Positions 24,173 to 33,168 of a stretch of DNA of 64,000 nt are shown here, one piece after another; position 1 is the stretch's first letter, and every line of letters begins with the position of its first letter. The DNA comes from Arthrobacter yangruifuii (GTDB lineage Bacteria > Actinomycetota > Actinomycetes > Actinomycetales > Micrococcaceae): NCBI RefSeq assembly GCF_009192775.1, contig NZ_VTFX01000001.1:434001-498000 (forward strand). Reading direction: 5' to 3'. The translations under genes and the position numbers were made by a program. Under the pieces are notes generated by a model. The model ran no database searches, was not told the DNA's origin, and was given only the letters and a program-made list of their open reading frames with translations.

Positions 24173-24712
24173 TCATGAGTGGGCAGAGTCTTCAGGCGCA
24201 CGTACACAGCGATAGGCTTCTTCGTCCTGGCAACCGGCCATTATCCACTCTTCCCAGCCGGTAGAGGACCCAGGGTTGAACCACTGCACCTTTCCCGCGA
24301 GCGGGTATCGGTCCGCCAGATCGGCTACGTAACGACGTTGCCTATCGTCCTGCGATGCGACGGGATAACTCTGGAGCATGGACAACTCCACCAGATGAGC
24401 GTCCTTCTCCATCGCAGCCCTAACACCGTCATCCTCTAGAGAAGCGAGGTGATTTCGGTAATCACTAACACGCCTATCGTCTTCAGTTCGGATCCGTCGA
24501 CGGGACTCCATGCTCGCCCACCAACGTAGGAACATTGGGGACGCGTGTTTACGCCACTCGGCGTCTATTGCCGGGGTCAATGCGACACCGACCTGGCAAT
24601 TCCTCTCCTGAAGAATTTGCGTAAGCCTTAGACAGGCTTCGCTGGTCGGGTGTCTTGCTGGTTCAGTGCAGGAACGTGCGATGTTTGCATCCACCACCAA
24701 ATAGCGGTCCAC
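24173..24712 (-). CDS. PIN-like domain protein paired with AAA ATPase
   Basis: This 179-residue protein starts at GTG 24712, which overlaps the TAG stop of the ATPase gene by one base, so translation is coupled. It begins MDRYLVVDANIARS with the first PIN acidic residue at Asp8. Later acidic residues fit the fold: AIDAEW near residue 50 and SQDDRQRRYV near 120. No antitoxin gene is adjacent. PIN-like nucleases cleave RNA and commonly act as effectors in defence systems. DNA is clearly AT-richer than its neighbours. The nuclease call is by motif spacing, not proof. Confidence 0.6.
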   Translation of the reverse strand: MDRYLVVDANIARSCTEPARHPTSEACLRLTQILQERNCQVGVALTPAIDAEWRKHASPMFLRWWASMESRRRIRTEDDRRVSDYRNHLASLEDDGVRAAMEKDAHLVELSMLQSYPVASQDDRQRRYVADLADRYPLAGKVQWFNPGSSTGWEEWIMAGCQDEEAYRCVRAPEDSAHS

Positions 24713-26136
24713 TACACGGTTCCACGAATAGCGCTGATATATGCGAGATCGGCGTCTTGAGCAATTTCGTCGAAGTCGAGGGGCCAGTCTCCGAATCGTC
24801 CTTTACTGTCGAGATCGGCAACATCAACTTTCGAAAAACCAGTCTGTTCGTCTCGGCTAAACCAATTTAAAGAAACATCGGTCGCCGCTATCTCTCCTGA
24901 CGCGATCTCGGTCTGAATGGCCCGAATCAACAAGGAACTATGTGTTTCCGCTATGACCTTCACACCCCGCTTGGAAGCGCGTACTAGCGTCTTTGCCAAT
25001 TGTACTTGAGCACGAGGATGCAGATGGATTTCGGGCTGCTCCAAATACACGATTTGCCCCGGCGCAGCAGCAAGCAGGGCCACTACGACGGGTAAGGTTT
25101 GGCTCACCCCGAAGCCAACGTCAGCAACACTTACCATGTCTTGGCTTCCGCCCTGTTGGGCCTGGGGCATGCGGCCCACCAAGAGTTCGACAGCTGCATC
25201 GTTCTTTCGGCGTGCGTGCACTTTCCAGGTTAGGCCCAGTCGAGCAAGTTCACCCGCAAGAAGCTTCAGTTTGGTTTCATCCTTAACTGCCCATTCCAAT
25301 ACAATGCTGGCGACGTACGTATCTAAGGTTCCGGGATACGTATCGCCAACGGCAGATCGTGGATATTCACGCTCGGGGTTTCCGCGCAAACCGGGTACAT
25401 GGATGATTCCTTGCAGAAGCCTTATCCATGATCGGGTGTATGTGCTCAGGAAATCGTCAGCTCCAAAGGATATCGGCCGTTTCCCTTCACGGTTGAATTG
25501 AAGGTTGACATCTAGGAAACTCCGCTGTCGCTGCACCGGAAAGGAGAGGGTGGTAGGGCCGCCCCCATCCCCAAAGAAATCTCCTTTGGCAAAGTGACTC
25601 ATCATGCTTTCCCCGTAGTCGCTGAGAAAATCTTCAACGTCAGCACTTATTAGTCCTTCACCCGTTTCTGTCATTCGAATTGATTGCTCGCCTACGCCAG
25701 CAACGTCTTCTTCGATGATGTAACCACCCGCCGTGTCGGAATAGGTTACTTGACGATACACATCGCCCGCACGCATCGAAACTTGGAACTTAGAAACCTG
25801 ACTAAGTTTTGACTTTCCTTTTGTTAAAGTCTGTGAGGCGTCGGTAAACTTAGCGTTTGGACCAAAAAGCAGGAGCGCGCCAGGATCAAAGCTTGAGTCA
25901 AGCGTCTGTTTCATAATCAAAAAAGGCTGCATAAAACTAGACTTGCCTGCACTGTTTGTTCCGGAAATAATGGTTAGCGGGGCGATGCGCAACGTGGTTT
26001 CAACGCCAATGGCTTTAAATCCAGAAACAGAGAAAAACAGATCTCCTGAATTGAAGTCCTCGTAGTGAGACGCTATTGGAGGGCGCCGTGTTTTCGATTT
26101 TCTGACACGTGCTCGGACCGCTTTGTTCGTTGCCAT
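24712..26136 (-). CDS. AAA family ATPase (AAA_15/21, OLD/SMC-like)
   Basis: This 474-residue ABC-class AAA ATPase starts at ATG 26136 after GGGGAA. A basic N-terminus precedes the Walker A motif ISGTNSAGKSSFMQPF (about 57-72). The signature region VADVGFGVSQTLPVVVALLA, Walker B QIVYLEQPEIHLHPRAQVQL and the H-loop-like IAETHSSLLI complete the fold. The insert between Walker A and the signature (about 90-330) is large and variable and would form a coiled or sensor region. There is no TOPRIM domain, so the coupled PIN-like gene is the likely effector. The architecture resembles ATPase-plus-nuclease phage-defence pairs. Composition is unlike its neighbours, suggesting acquisition. Confidence 0.82.
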   Translation of the reverse strand: MATNKAVRARVRKSKTRRPPIASHYEDFNSGDLFFSVSGFKAIGVETTLRIAPLTIISGTNSAGKSSFMQPFLIMKQTLDSSFDPGALLLFGPNAKFTDASQTLTKGKSKLSQVSKFQVSMRAGDVYRQVTYSDTAGGYIIEEDVAGVGEQSIRMTETGEGLISADVEDFLSDYGESMMSHFAKGDFFGDGGGPTTLSFPVQRQRSFLDVNLQFNREGKRPISFGADDFLSTYTRSWIRLLQGIIHVPGLRGNPEREYPRSAVGDTYPGTLDTYVASIVLEWAVKDETKLKLLAGELARLGLTWKVHARRKNDAAVELLVGRMPQAQQGGSQDMVSVADVGFGVSQTLPVVVALLAAAPGQIVYLEQPEIHLHPRAQVQLAKTLVRASKRGVKVIAETHSSLLIRAIQTEIASGEIAATDVSLNWFSRDEQTGFSKVDVADLDSKGRFGDWPLDFDEIAQDADLAYISAIRGTV

Positions 26137-26274
26137 GTTCCCCCACTCCTATTCGAAGGTGGCGAAGAGTCTGGCTGCTCCTCATTCCTAAGCCTTCGTC
26201 GATTAGTGTAGGGGTGCAACTGCTCGTGCCGGTACTAAGCGACCCTTGACGTGATCCACACCACATGTAACCCT

Positions 26275-26300
26275 GATCATATACGATTTCGTACCTGATC
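26275..26300 (+). promoter_or_regulatory. GntR-type operator upstream of the hpa operon
   Basis: A 26-bp dyad has arms GATCATATACGA and TCGTACCTGATC around TT, with ten of twelve positions matching and a perfect TACGA-TT-TCGTA core. It ends 10 bp before the first gene, over its ribosome binding site. The GntR/FCD regulator encoded second in the operon is the obvious candidate to bind it. Confidence 0.65.
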
Positions 26301-26310
26301 CAGGAGAGAC

Positions 26311-27786
26311 ATGGGCAACGACGCCACCACGGACACGCTGAAGCAGGCCGGCAAGGTCATCGCCGTCCACATCAACTACCCCTCACGGGCAGCAGAACGC
26401 GGACGCACCCCCGAACAGCCCTCCTACTTCCTCAAGCCCGGCTCCTCCCTCGCCCTCACCGGAGGCAGCGTGGAACGCCCGGCCGGCTGCGAATTGCTCG
26501 GCTTTGAAGGCGAAATCGCCCTCGTCATCGGCAAGACTGCCCGCCACGTCAGCATCGAAGACGCCTGGAGCCACGTCGGGGGAGTGACCGCCAGCAATGA
26601 CCTCGGCGTGTACGACCTGCGCTGGGCAGACAAGGGCTCCAACCTCCGCTCCAAGGGCGGCGACGGCTTCACACCCGTGGGCCCGGCCATCCTCAACGCG
26701 GCCGACGTCGACCCCGCCAACCTGCGCATCCGCACTTGGGTCAACGGCGAAATCGCGCAGCAGGACACCACAGCGGACCTGCTCTTCCCCTTCGCCCAGC
26801 TCGTGGCCGACCTCTCCCAGCTGCTCACCCTGGAACCGGGCGATCTGATCCTCACCGGCACTCCCGCCGGCGCCTCCGTGGCCGTCCCCGGCGACCGCCT
26901 CGAAGTGGAAGTCGACGTCCCCGGCACCGACAAGACCACCGGCCGCCTGGCCACCACCGTCACCGACGGCATCACCCCACTGGCATCTTTCGGCGCGCAG
27001 CCGAAGATCGACGACAAGCAACGGGAAGAAGCCTGGGGCTCCGCGGAAAAGGCCGGCCTCGCCCCGCAGCAGCAGGAAAAGCCAAAAACCCTCACCCCGG
27101 AACTGAAGGCCAAACTGGAATCGGTCGCCACCGCTACCCTGTCCTCCCAGATGCGCGCCCGCGGCCTGAACAACGTCTCCATCGACGGCCTCACCGGCAC
27201 CCGCACCGGCCGCAAGGTGGTCGGCACGGCCCGCACCCTACGCTTTGTGCCCAACCGCGAGGACCTCTTCAAATCCCATGGCGGTGGCTACAACGCGCAG
27301 AAACGCGCCATCGACTCCGTAGGCGAGGGTGAAATCCTGGTCATGGAAGCCCGCGGCGAAAAGGGCACCGGCACCCTGGGCGACATCCTCGCCCTGCGCG
27401 CCAAGCACAACGGCGCCGCAGCCATCATCACCGACGGCGGCGTCCGCGACTACTCCACCGTCGCCGGTATCGACCTGCCCGTCTACTGCGCCAACCCGCA
27501 CCCCGCCGTCCTCGGCCGCAAACACGTCCCCTGGGACACCGACCTCACCATCGCCTGCGGCGGCGCCACCGTGCAGCCCGGCGACATCATTGTGGCCGAC
27601 GACGACGGCATCCTCGTCATCCCCCCGGCCATCGCGGAGGAGCTGGTGGAGGCCTGCATCAAGCAGGAACACCAGGAAGAGTTCATCGCCGAAATGGTGA
27701 AGGCCGGCCACGGCGTCGACGGGCTCTACCCGATGAACGCCGCCTGGAAGGAAAAGTACGAGGCCTGGGCAGCGGAACAGGCATGA
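26311..27786 (+). CDS. FAH-family hydrolase fused to RraA-like domain (HpaG-like)
   Basis: This 491-residue fusion starts at ATG 26311 after AGGAGAG. The N-terminal half (about 15-230) is a fumarylacetoacetate-hydrolase domain: FEGEIALVIGKTARHVSIED, the TASNDLGVYDLR loop, GDGFTPVGPAIL and PGDLILTGTPAGASV. It matches HpaG, which decarboxylates or isomerises the ring-cleavage product of homoprotocatechuate. The C-terminal half (about 265-470) is RraA/HMG-aldolase-like: GTGTLGDILALRAKHNGAAA, ITDGGVRDYSTVAGIDLPV and PGDIIVADDDGILVIPPAIA. Canonical HpaG is often a tandem FAH protein, so the RraA partner is notable. It leads the operon and overlaps the GntR gene by ATGA. Confidence 0.85.
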   Translation: MGNDATTDTLKQAGKVIAVHINYPSRAAERGRTPEQPSYFLKPGSSLALTGGSVERPAGCELLGFEGEIALVIGKTARHVSIEDAWSHVGGVTASNDLGVYDLRWADKGSNLRSKGGDGFTPVGPAILNAADVDPANLRIRTWVNGEIAQQDTTADLLFPFAQLVADLSQLLTLEPGDLILTGTPAGASVAVPGDRLEVEVDVPGTDKTTGRLATTVTDGITPLASFGAQPKIDDKQREEAWGSAEKAGLAPQQQEKPKTLTPELKAKLESVATATLSSQMRARGLNNVSIDGLTGTRTGRKVVGTARTLRFVPNREDLFKSHGGGYNAQKRAIDSVGEGEILVMEARGEKGTGTLGDILALRAKHNGAAAIITDGGVRDYSTVAGIDLPVYCANPHPAVLGRKHVPWDTDLTIACGGATVQPGDIIVADDDGILVIPPAIAEELVEACIKQEHQEEFIAEMVKAGHGVDGLYPMNAAWKEKYEAWAAEQA

Positions 27787-28499
27787 GCGGCGTAAACGGG
27801 ACCGCCAGCAGCACCGGGCAAGCCGCCAGCACCGCCGTAGGCACCGGCTCCAAATCCGAGCAGGCCTATTCTCTGCTCAAGGACCGCATCCTCGGCGGCG
27901 AACTAAGCCCGGGCTACCGCCTGGTGCTCAGCAGCATCGCCACGGAGATGGGCTTCAGCGTGGTCCCCGTCCGGGAAGCCATCCGCCGGCTCGAAGCCGA
28001 AGGGCTGGTGCACTTTGTCCGCAACGTCGGCGCCACGGTGGCCGGCATCGACCCGGACCTGTACCTGCACACCATGCAGACCCTCAGCATCATCGAGGGT
28101 GCCGCCACCGCGCTGGCCGCACCGAGCATCAGCGCCGGGGAACTGGCCCAGGCCCGCGAGCTCAACAACCAGATGCGCGAGGTCCTGACCAACTTCGACC
28201 CGGTCCGCTTCACGCAGCTGAACACTGAGTTCCACGCCCTGCTGTACGCCCGCTGCCCCAATCCGCACATCCTGGAGTTGGTTCACCGCGGCTGGAACCG
28301 GCTGGGCCGCATGCGCTCCTCCGTCTTCCGGTACGTCCCGGACCGGGCGCACGCGTCAGTGCAGGAACATGAGGCGCTGCTGGACCTGATCGACGCCGGC
28401 GCCGCAGCGGCCGACGTCGAGCACGCCGCCCGCGCGCACCGCACCAACACGCTGAACGCCTTCCTGGCCCAGAGCCACCAGCCGCCCTCGCCGATCTAG
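27783..28499 (+). CDS. GntR family regulator (FCD domain)
   Basis: This 238-residue protein overlaps the preceding gene through ATGA. After a Ser/Gly/Thr-rich tail, the winged helix reads EQAYSLLKDRILGGELSPGY with LSSIATEMGFSVVPVREAIR and RLEAEGLVHFVRNVGATVAG. The C-terminal helical FCD domain is metal- and ligand-binding, with HALLYARCPNPHILELVHRG and AHASVQEHEALLDLIDAGAA. It most likely represses the operon from the dyad at 26275-26300 and is released by a pathway intermediate such as 3,4-dihydroxyphenylacetate. Both points are inferred from position and family habit. Confidence 0.9.
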   Translation: MSGVNGTASSTGQAASTAVGTGSKSEQAYSLLKDRILGGELSPGYRLVLSSIATEMGFSVVPVREAIRRLEAEGLVHFVRNVGATVAGIDPDLYLHTMQTLSIIEGAATALAAPSISAGELAQARELNNQMREVLTNFDPVRFTQLNTEFHALLYARCPNPHILELVHRGWNRLGRMRSSVFRYVPDRAHASVQEHEALLDLIDAGAAAADVEHAARAHRTNTLNAFLAQSHQPPSPI

Positions 28500-28536
28500 A
28501 ACTTCCAAGAATTCAACGACGAAAGAGGAACACCCC

Positions 28537-30054
28537 ATGACGACGCACTTCGTCCCCGAGAACCTGCCCACCCACATCCAGCACTTCATCAACGGCAAGT
28601 TCGTGGACTCCGTCAACGGCGCCACCTTCGACGTGCTGGATCCGGTCACCAACCAGACCTACGCCACCGCTGCCGCCGGGCAGAAGGAAGACATCGACGC
28701 CGCCGTCGCCGCCGCCCGCGAAGCCTTCGTCAACGGTCCCTGGCCGAAGATGAAGCCGCGCGAACGCGCCCGCATTCTCAATCGGATCGCCGACGCCGTG
28801 GAGGCCCAGGAGTCCCGCCTGGCCGAAATGGAAACCTTCGACACCGGCCTGCCCATCACCCAGGCCAAGGGCCAGGCCCTGCGCGCGGCGGAGAACTTCC
28901 GCTTTTTCGCGGACCTGATCGTCGCCCAGTTCGACGACGCCATGAAGGTCCCCGGCGCCCAGATCAACTACGTGAACCGCAAGCCCATCGGCGTGGCCGG
29001 GCTCATCACGCCGTGGAACACCCCGTTCATGCTCGAGTCCTGGAAGCTTGCCCCGGCTCTTGCCACGGGCAACACCGTGGTGCTCAAGCCCGCCGAATTC
29101 ACCCCGCTCTCCGCCTCCCTCTGGGCCGACATCTTCACCGACGCCGGCGTTCCCGCCGGTGTGTTCAACCTGGTCAACGGCCTGGGCGAGGAAGCCGGCG
29201 ACGCACTGGTGAAGCACCCGCAGGTCCCGCTGATCTCCTTCACCGGCGAAACCACCACCGGCAAGACGATCTTCCGCAACGCCGCGGAAAACCTGAAGGG
29301 CATGTCCATGGAGCTGGGAGGCAAGAGCCCCTGCGTGATCTTTGCCGACGCGGATCTGGACGCCGCGCTCGATTCCGCCCTGTTCGGCGTCTTCTCCCTT
29401 AACGGCGAACGCTGCACCGCCGGCTCGCGCATCCTGGTGGAACGCCCGGTCTACGACGAGTTCTGCGAACGCTTCGCCGCCCGGGCCAAGACCATCGTCG
29501 TCGGCGACCCGCACGACCCGAAGACCCAGGTGGGCGCCCTGGTGCACCCCGAACACTTCAAGAAGGTGGCCTCCTACGTGGAGATCGGCAAGACCGAAGG
29601 CCGCCTGCTCGCCGGCGGCGGACGCCCCGAAGGCCTCGAAGAAGGCAACTACATTGCCCCCACCGTCTTCGCCGACGTCGCCCCCGACGCCCGGATCTTC
29701 CAGGAGGAAATCTTCGGCCCCGTCGTCGCCATCACCCCGTTCGACACCGAAGCCGAAGCCCTGGAACTGGCCAACAACACCAAGTACGGCCTGGCCGCCT
29801 ACATCTGGACGCAGGACCTGACCCGTGCGCACAACTTCGCGCAGAACACCGAGGCCGGCATGGTCTGGCTGAACAGCCACAACGTCCGCGACCTGCGCAC
29901 CCCCTTCGGCGGCGTGAAGTCCTCCGGCCTGGGCCACGAGGGCGGCTACCGCTCCATCGACTTCTACACCGACCAGCAGGCCGTGCACATTTCCCTCGGC
30001 AAGGTCCACACGCCCAAGTTCGGGACCGACGACGTCGCCAAGGTCGACGGCTAA
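28537..30054 (+). CDS. hpaE: 5-carboxymethyl-2-hydroxymuconate semialdehyde dehydrogenase
   Basis: This 505-residue NAD-dependent aldehyde dehydrogenase is the expected second catabolic enzyme after ring cleavage. It oxidises 5-carboxymethyl-2-hydroxymuconic semialdehyde to the acid. ALDH hallmarks are present: GLITPWNTPFMLESWKLAPA, the SFTGETTTGK cofactor loop, the active-site Glu in MELGGKSPCVIF, the catalytic Cys in NGERCTAGSRI and EEIFGPVVAI. Full length matches HpaE. The ribosome binding site AAAGAGGAA precedes ATG 28537. Family membership is certain; the substrate is inferred from the flanking hpa genes. Confidence 0.93.
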   Translation: MTTHFVPENLPTHIQHFINGKFVDSVNGATFDVLDPVTNQTYATAAAGQKEDIDAAVAAAREAFVNGPWPKMKPRERARILNRIADAVEAQESRLAEMETFDTGLPITQAKGQALRAAENFRFFADLIVAQFDDAMKVPGAQINYVNRKPIGVAGLITPWNTPFMLESWKLAPALATGNTVVLKPAEFTPLSASLWADIFTDAGVPAGVFNLVNGLGEEAGDALVKHPQVPLISFTGETTTGKTIFRNAAENLKGMSMELGGKSPCVIFADADLDAALDSALFGVFSLNGERCTAGSRILVERPVYDEFCERFAARAKTIVVGDPHDPKTQVGALVHPEHFKKVASYVEIGKTEGRLLAGGGRPEGLEEGNYIAPTVFADVAPDARIFQEEIFGPVVAITPFDTEAEALELANNTKYGLAAYIWTQDLTRAHNFAQNTEAGMVWLNSHNVRDLRTPFGGVKSSGLGHEGGYRSIDFYTDQQAVHISLGKVHTPKFGTDDVAKVDG

Positions 30055-30098
30055 ACCCTCCCCGACACTTCCCCCCGTTTTTGCAAAGGAGCAATTTC

Positions 30099-31184
30099 AT
30101 GAGCTTTGAAGTTTCGAACCCGATCCCCACCCCCAGCATCAACCCGCCGGACATTGTCCGCTGCGCCTACACCGAACTGGTGGTCACCGACCTGGAACGG
30201 TCGCGCAAGTTCTACGTGGACGTGCTCGGCCTGCACGTCACCGAAGAGGATGAGAACGCCATCTACCTGCGCTCCCTGGAGGAGTTCATCCACCACAACC
30301 TGGTGCTGCGCAAGGGCCCGGTGGCCGCCGTCGCCGCCCTGGCCTACCGCGTCCGCACCCCCGAAGACGTGGACACCGCCGAGGCCTACTACAAGGAACT
30401 GGGCTGCCGCACCGAACGACGGAGCGACGGCTTCGTGAAGGGCATCGGCGACTCCGTACGTGTGGAGGACCCGCTGGGCTTCCCCTACGAGTTCTTCTAC
30501 GAAACCGAGCACGTGGAACGCCTCACCCAGCGCTACGACCTCTACTCCGCCGGGGAACTGGTCCGCCTGGACCACTTCAACCAGGTCACCCCGGACGTGC
30601 CCCGCGGCCGCGCCTACCTGGAGGACCTGGGCTTCCGGGTCTCCGAGGACATCAAGGACTCCGACGGCGTCACCTACGCCGCCTGGATGCACCGCAAGCA
30701 GACCGTGCATGACACCGCCCTGACCGGTGGCGACGGCCCGCGCATGCACCACATGGCCTTCGCGACGCACGAAAAGCACAACATCATCCAGATCTGCGAC
30801 AAGATGGGCGCCCTGCGCATCTCCGACCGGATTGAACGCGGCCCCGGCCGGCACGGGGTGTCGAATGCCTTCTACCTCTACATCCTGGATCCGGACGACC
30901 ACCGCATCGAGATCTACACGCAGGACTACTACACCGGCGACCCGGACAACCCCACCATCACCTGGGACGTGCACGACAACCAGCGCCGCGACTGGTGGGG
31001 CAACCCCGTGGTCCCGTCCTGGTACACCGAGGCCTCCCTGGTCCTGGACCTGGACGGCAACCCGCAGCCGCTGACCACCCGCACCGAAACCTCCGAAATG
31101 GCGGTCACCATCGGCGCGGACGGCTTCTCCTACACCCGCGAACCGGGTGAGGAAAAGGGCTTCAAGGTCGGCTCCCAGCTCTAA
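30099..31184 (+). CDS. hpaD: 3,4-dihydroxyphenylacetate 2,3-dioxygenase
   Basis: This 361-residue type I extradiol dioxygenase starts at ATG 30099 after AAAGGAG. Two vicinal-oxygen-chelate modules are seen. Metal ligands fall at His159 (RLDHFNQV), His218 (MHHMAF) and Glu271 (RIEIYTQDYY), a constant four-residue offset from the ligands 155, 214 and 267 of the characterised Brevibacterium and Arthrobacter enzymes. It opens homoprotocatechuate between carbons 2 and 3. The Arthrobacter globiformis homologue (MndD) uses Mn and the Brevibacterium one Fe; which metal applies here cannot be told from sequence. It is the key assignment for the operon. Confidence 0.95.
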   Translation: MSFEVSNPIPTPSINPPDIVRCAYTELVVTDLERSRKFYVDVLGLHVTEEDENAIYLRSLEEFIHHNLVLRKGPVAAVAALAYRVRTPEDVDTAEAYYKELGCRTERRSDGFVKGIGDSVRVEDPLGFPYEFFYETEHVERLTQRYDLYSAGELVRLDHFNQVTPDVPRGRAYLEDLGFRVSEDIKDSDGVTYAAWMHRKQTVHDTALTGGDGPRMHHMAFATHEKHNIIQICDKMGALRISDRIERGPGRHGVSNAFYLYILDPDDHRIEIYTQDYYTGDPDNPTITWDVHDNQRRDWWGNPVVPSWYTEASLVLDLDGNPQPLTTRTETSEMAVTIGADGFSYTREPGEEKGFKVGSQL

Positions 31185-31218
31185 TTGCCCTCACCTCTAC
31201 CGAACAGAAAGTAGTGCG

Positions 31219-32004
31219 GTGCTAGATAAACCAACCCGCCAGGCGATCGCCGATGAACTGGTCGACGCCAAGCAGACCCGGACCCCGGTGCCGCTGCTGA
31301 CCGCCCGCTATCCCGAGATGACCATCGAGGATTCCTACGCGGTGCAGAACCTCTGGGCGGACCGGCTGCTGGCCTCCGGCCGCCGGGTGGCCGGACACAA
31401 GATCGGCCTCACCTCCAAGGCCATGCAGGCCGCCACCGGCATCACCGAGCCCGACTACGGCGTCATCCTTGATGACATGGTGCTGGAAAACGGCTGCACC
31501 CTGGCGTGGGACCGGTACACGCATCCGCGGATCGAGGTGGAGCTGGCGTTTGTGCTCGGCAGGCCGCTCTCCGGGCCGGACTGCACCCTGTTCGACGTCC
31601 TGGACGCCACGGACTACGTGGTGCCCGCGCTGGAAATCCTGGACTCGCGGATCGAGATGGAGGGCCGGACCATCGTGGACACCATCGCCGATAACGCGGC
31701 GATGGGCGCCATGGTGGTGGGCGGGAACCCGGTGAAGCCGGCCGACGTCGACCTGCGCTGGGTTTCGGCCCTGCTCTACCGGAACCAGGGCATCGAGGAA
31801 ACCGGTGTTGCGGCCGGGGTGCTGAACCACCCTGCCGCCGGCGTGTACTGGCTGGCCAACAAGCTGGCCGCGCACAACACCTCGCTGGAAGCCGGGGAAA
31901 TCATCCTCGCCGGCTCCTTCACCCGGCCCATGTGGGTTTACAAGGGTGACACTGTCTTTGCCGACTACGGACCGTTGGGAACCATCACATGCCGCTTCGA
32001 GTAG
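31219..32004 (+). CDS. hpaH: 2-oxo-hept-4-ene-1,7-dioate hydratase
   Basis: This encodes 261 residues from GTG 31219, giving the family start [20 protein letters not shown]. Characteristic stretches are [56 protein letters not shown] (metal-binding Glu residues) and the C-terminal [20 protein letters not shown] with DYGPLGTI. The enzyme adds water to the decarboxylated intermediate, giving 4-hydroxy-2-oxo-heptane-1,7-dioate. The gene overlaps hpaI by 16 bp, so the two are translationally coupled. Confidence 0.93.
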   Translation: MLDKPTRQAIADELVDAKQTRTPVPLLTARYPEMTIEDSYAVQNLWADRLLASGRRVAGHKIGLTSKAMQAATGITEPDYGVILDDMVLENGCTLAWDRYTHPRIEVELAFVLGRPLSGPDCTLFDVLDATDYVVPALEILDSRIEMEGRTIVDTIADNAAMGAMVVGGNPVKPADVDLRWVSALLYRNQGIEETGVAAGVLNHPAAGVYWLANKLAAHNTSLEAGEIILAGSFTRPMWVYKGDTVFADYGPLGTITCRFE

Positions 32005-32789
32005 AGGAAACCTTCGCCGCACGGCTGGCCGCCCGCGGCCGACAGACCGGCATGTGGGTCTGCTCCGGCAGCCCCCTGATTGCCGAAATCTGCGCCGGCT
32101 CCGGCCTGGACTGGCTGCTGATCGACGCCGAGCACAGCCCCAACGGACTCGAATCGCTGCTGGCGCAGCTGCAGGCGGTGCACGGCTATCCGGTCACCCC
32201 GGTGGTCCGCCCGCCCATCGGGGACGCGGTGCTGCTGAAGCAGTACCTGGACCTGGGGGCGCAGAACCTGCTGATTCCCATGGTGGACACTGCGGAGCAG
32301 GCCGCGGAGCTGGTCCGAGCCGTCCGGTATCCGCCGCTGGGCATCCGCGGGGTGGGCAGCGCCCTGGCCCGGGCCTCGCGCTGGAACCGGATCGACGGGT
32401 ATCTCGAGAACGCCGCCGAGTCCGTGACCCTGCTGGTGCAGATCGAAACCGCCGCCGCCGTCGAGAACGTGGCTTCGATTGCCGCCGTCGACGGGGTGGA
32501 CGGGCTGTTCCTCGGGCCGGCTGACCTCGCCGCATCCATGGGCCACCTCGGCCAGCAGGAGCATCCCGAGGTGCTTGCTGCCGTCGAGCACTGCATCCGC
32601 GTGGTGAAGGCCGCCGGGAAACCGGTGGGCGTGAACGCGTTCGCCGAGGCCACCGCCCGCCGCTATATCGACGCCGGCGTGGACTTCATCCTGGTGGGCG
32701 CCGACGTCGCGATGCTGGCCCGGGGGAGTGAGGCTTTGGCGGCGAAGTTCATGTCCCCGGCCGAGAACGGGGTTCGGGAGAGTTACTGA
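31989..32789 (+). CDS. hpaI: 4-hydroxy-2-oxo-heptane-1,7-dioate aldolase
   Basis: This 266-residue HpcH/HpaI class II aldolase starts inside the hpaH reading frame (ATG 31989). Signature elements are GMWVCSGSPLIAEICAGSGL with DWLLIDAEHSPN (catalytic His), VRPPIGDAVLLKQYLDLGAQ, PMVDTAEQA, QIETAAAVEN (metal-binding Glu) and GLFLGPADLAASMGH. It cleaves the final intermediate to pyruvate and succinate semialdehyde. It is the last gene of the operon; no clear terminator hairpin with a T-run was found in the noncoding space after it. Confidence 0.93.
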   Translation: MPLRVEETFAARLAARGRQTGMWVCSGSPLIAEICAGSGLDWLLIDAEHSPNGLESLLAQLQAVHGYPVTPVVRPPIGDAVLLKQYLDLGAQNLLIPMVDTAEQAAELVRAVRYPPLGIRGVGSALARASRWNRIDGYLENAAESVTLLVQIETAAAVENVASIAAVDGVDGLFLGPADLAASMGHLGQQEHPEVLAAVEHCIRVVKAAGKPVGVNAFAEATARRYIDAGVDFILVGADVAMLARGSEALAAKFMSPAENGVRESY

Positions 32790-33168
32790 CCGGGGGTATC
32801 GGCTGGTTGCTGCGGTCGGGCCTTCACCGGTTCATAGGGCTGGATCATGGTGCCGGGTCGTTGGCCGGAGGGACGCTCCCCGGAGGGACGCCCCCTGACC
32901 CGGCCTTCCCACGCTCCGGTACTGGTGGGTCCCGTGTTTTCCCACCATGCACACCAGCCACACTCGGTGGGAGTTCCGGCGGGCCCAGAGGGGACGGATT
33001 GGGTCCGGGAACTGGCCAGACGGCTAGCCGCCCGGAGAATCGACCGGTTTGGGAAATCCCTGCCAGTTTGGGATTTTCCTGCCGGGTAAAGCCGTAGCAA
33101 AAAACGCAAACCGGCAGCAGAATCGCGAAACGGCAGGAAAAACCGTCTCCCATCCGGCGCGACACCAG
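32790..33168. other. Noncoding region with small direct and inverted repeats
   Basis: About 380 bp between convergent genes with no credible reading frame. It has two tandem copies of a GGAGGGACGC.CCCC unit (about 32867-32893), flanked by GCCGGGTC and GACCCGGC arms (about 32852 and 32896). A GGAAATCCC ... GGGATTTTCC hairpin lies at about 33052-33079. The latter may end transcription of one or both flanking genes. The region has the look of a dispersed intergenic repeat, which needs a genome search to decide. Confidence 0.4.

Noticed and set aside
24173-26136. Toxin-antitoxin pair of the VapBC type
   Set aside because: The partner of the PIN-like protein is a 474-residue ATPase, not a small DNA-binding antitoxin.
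28513-30009. A 498-codon frame antisense to hpaE
   Set aside because: Gly/Val/Asp-rich translation typical of the reverse strand of high-GC coding DNA; the plus strand is a complete aldehyde dehydrogenase.
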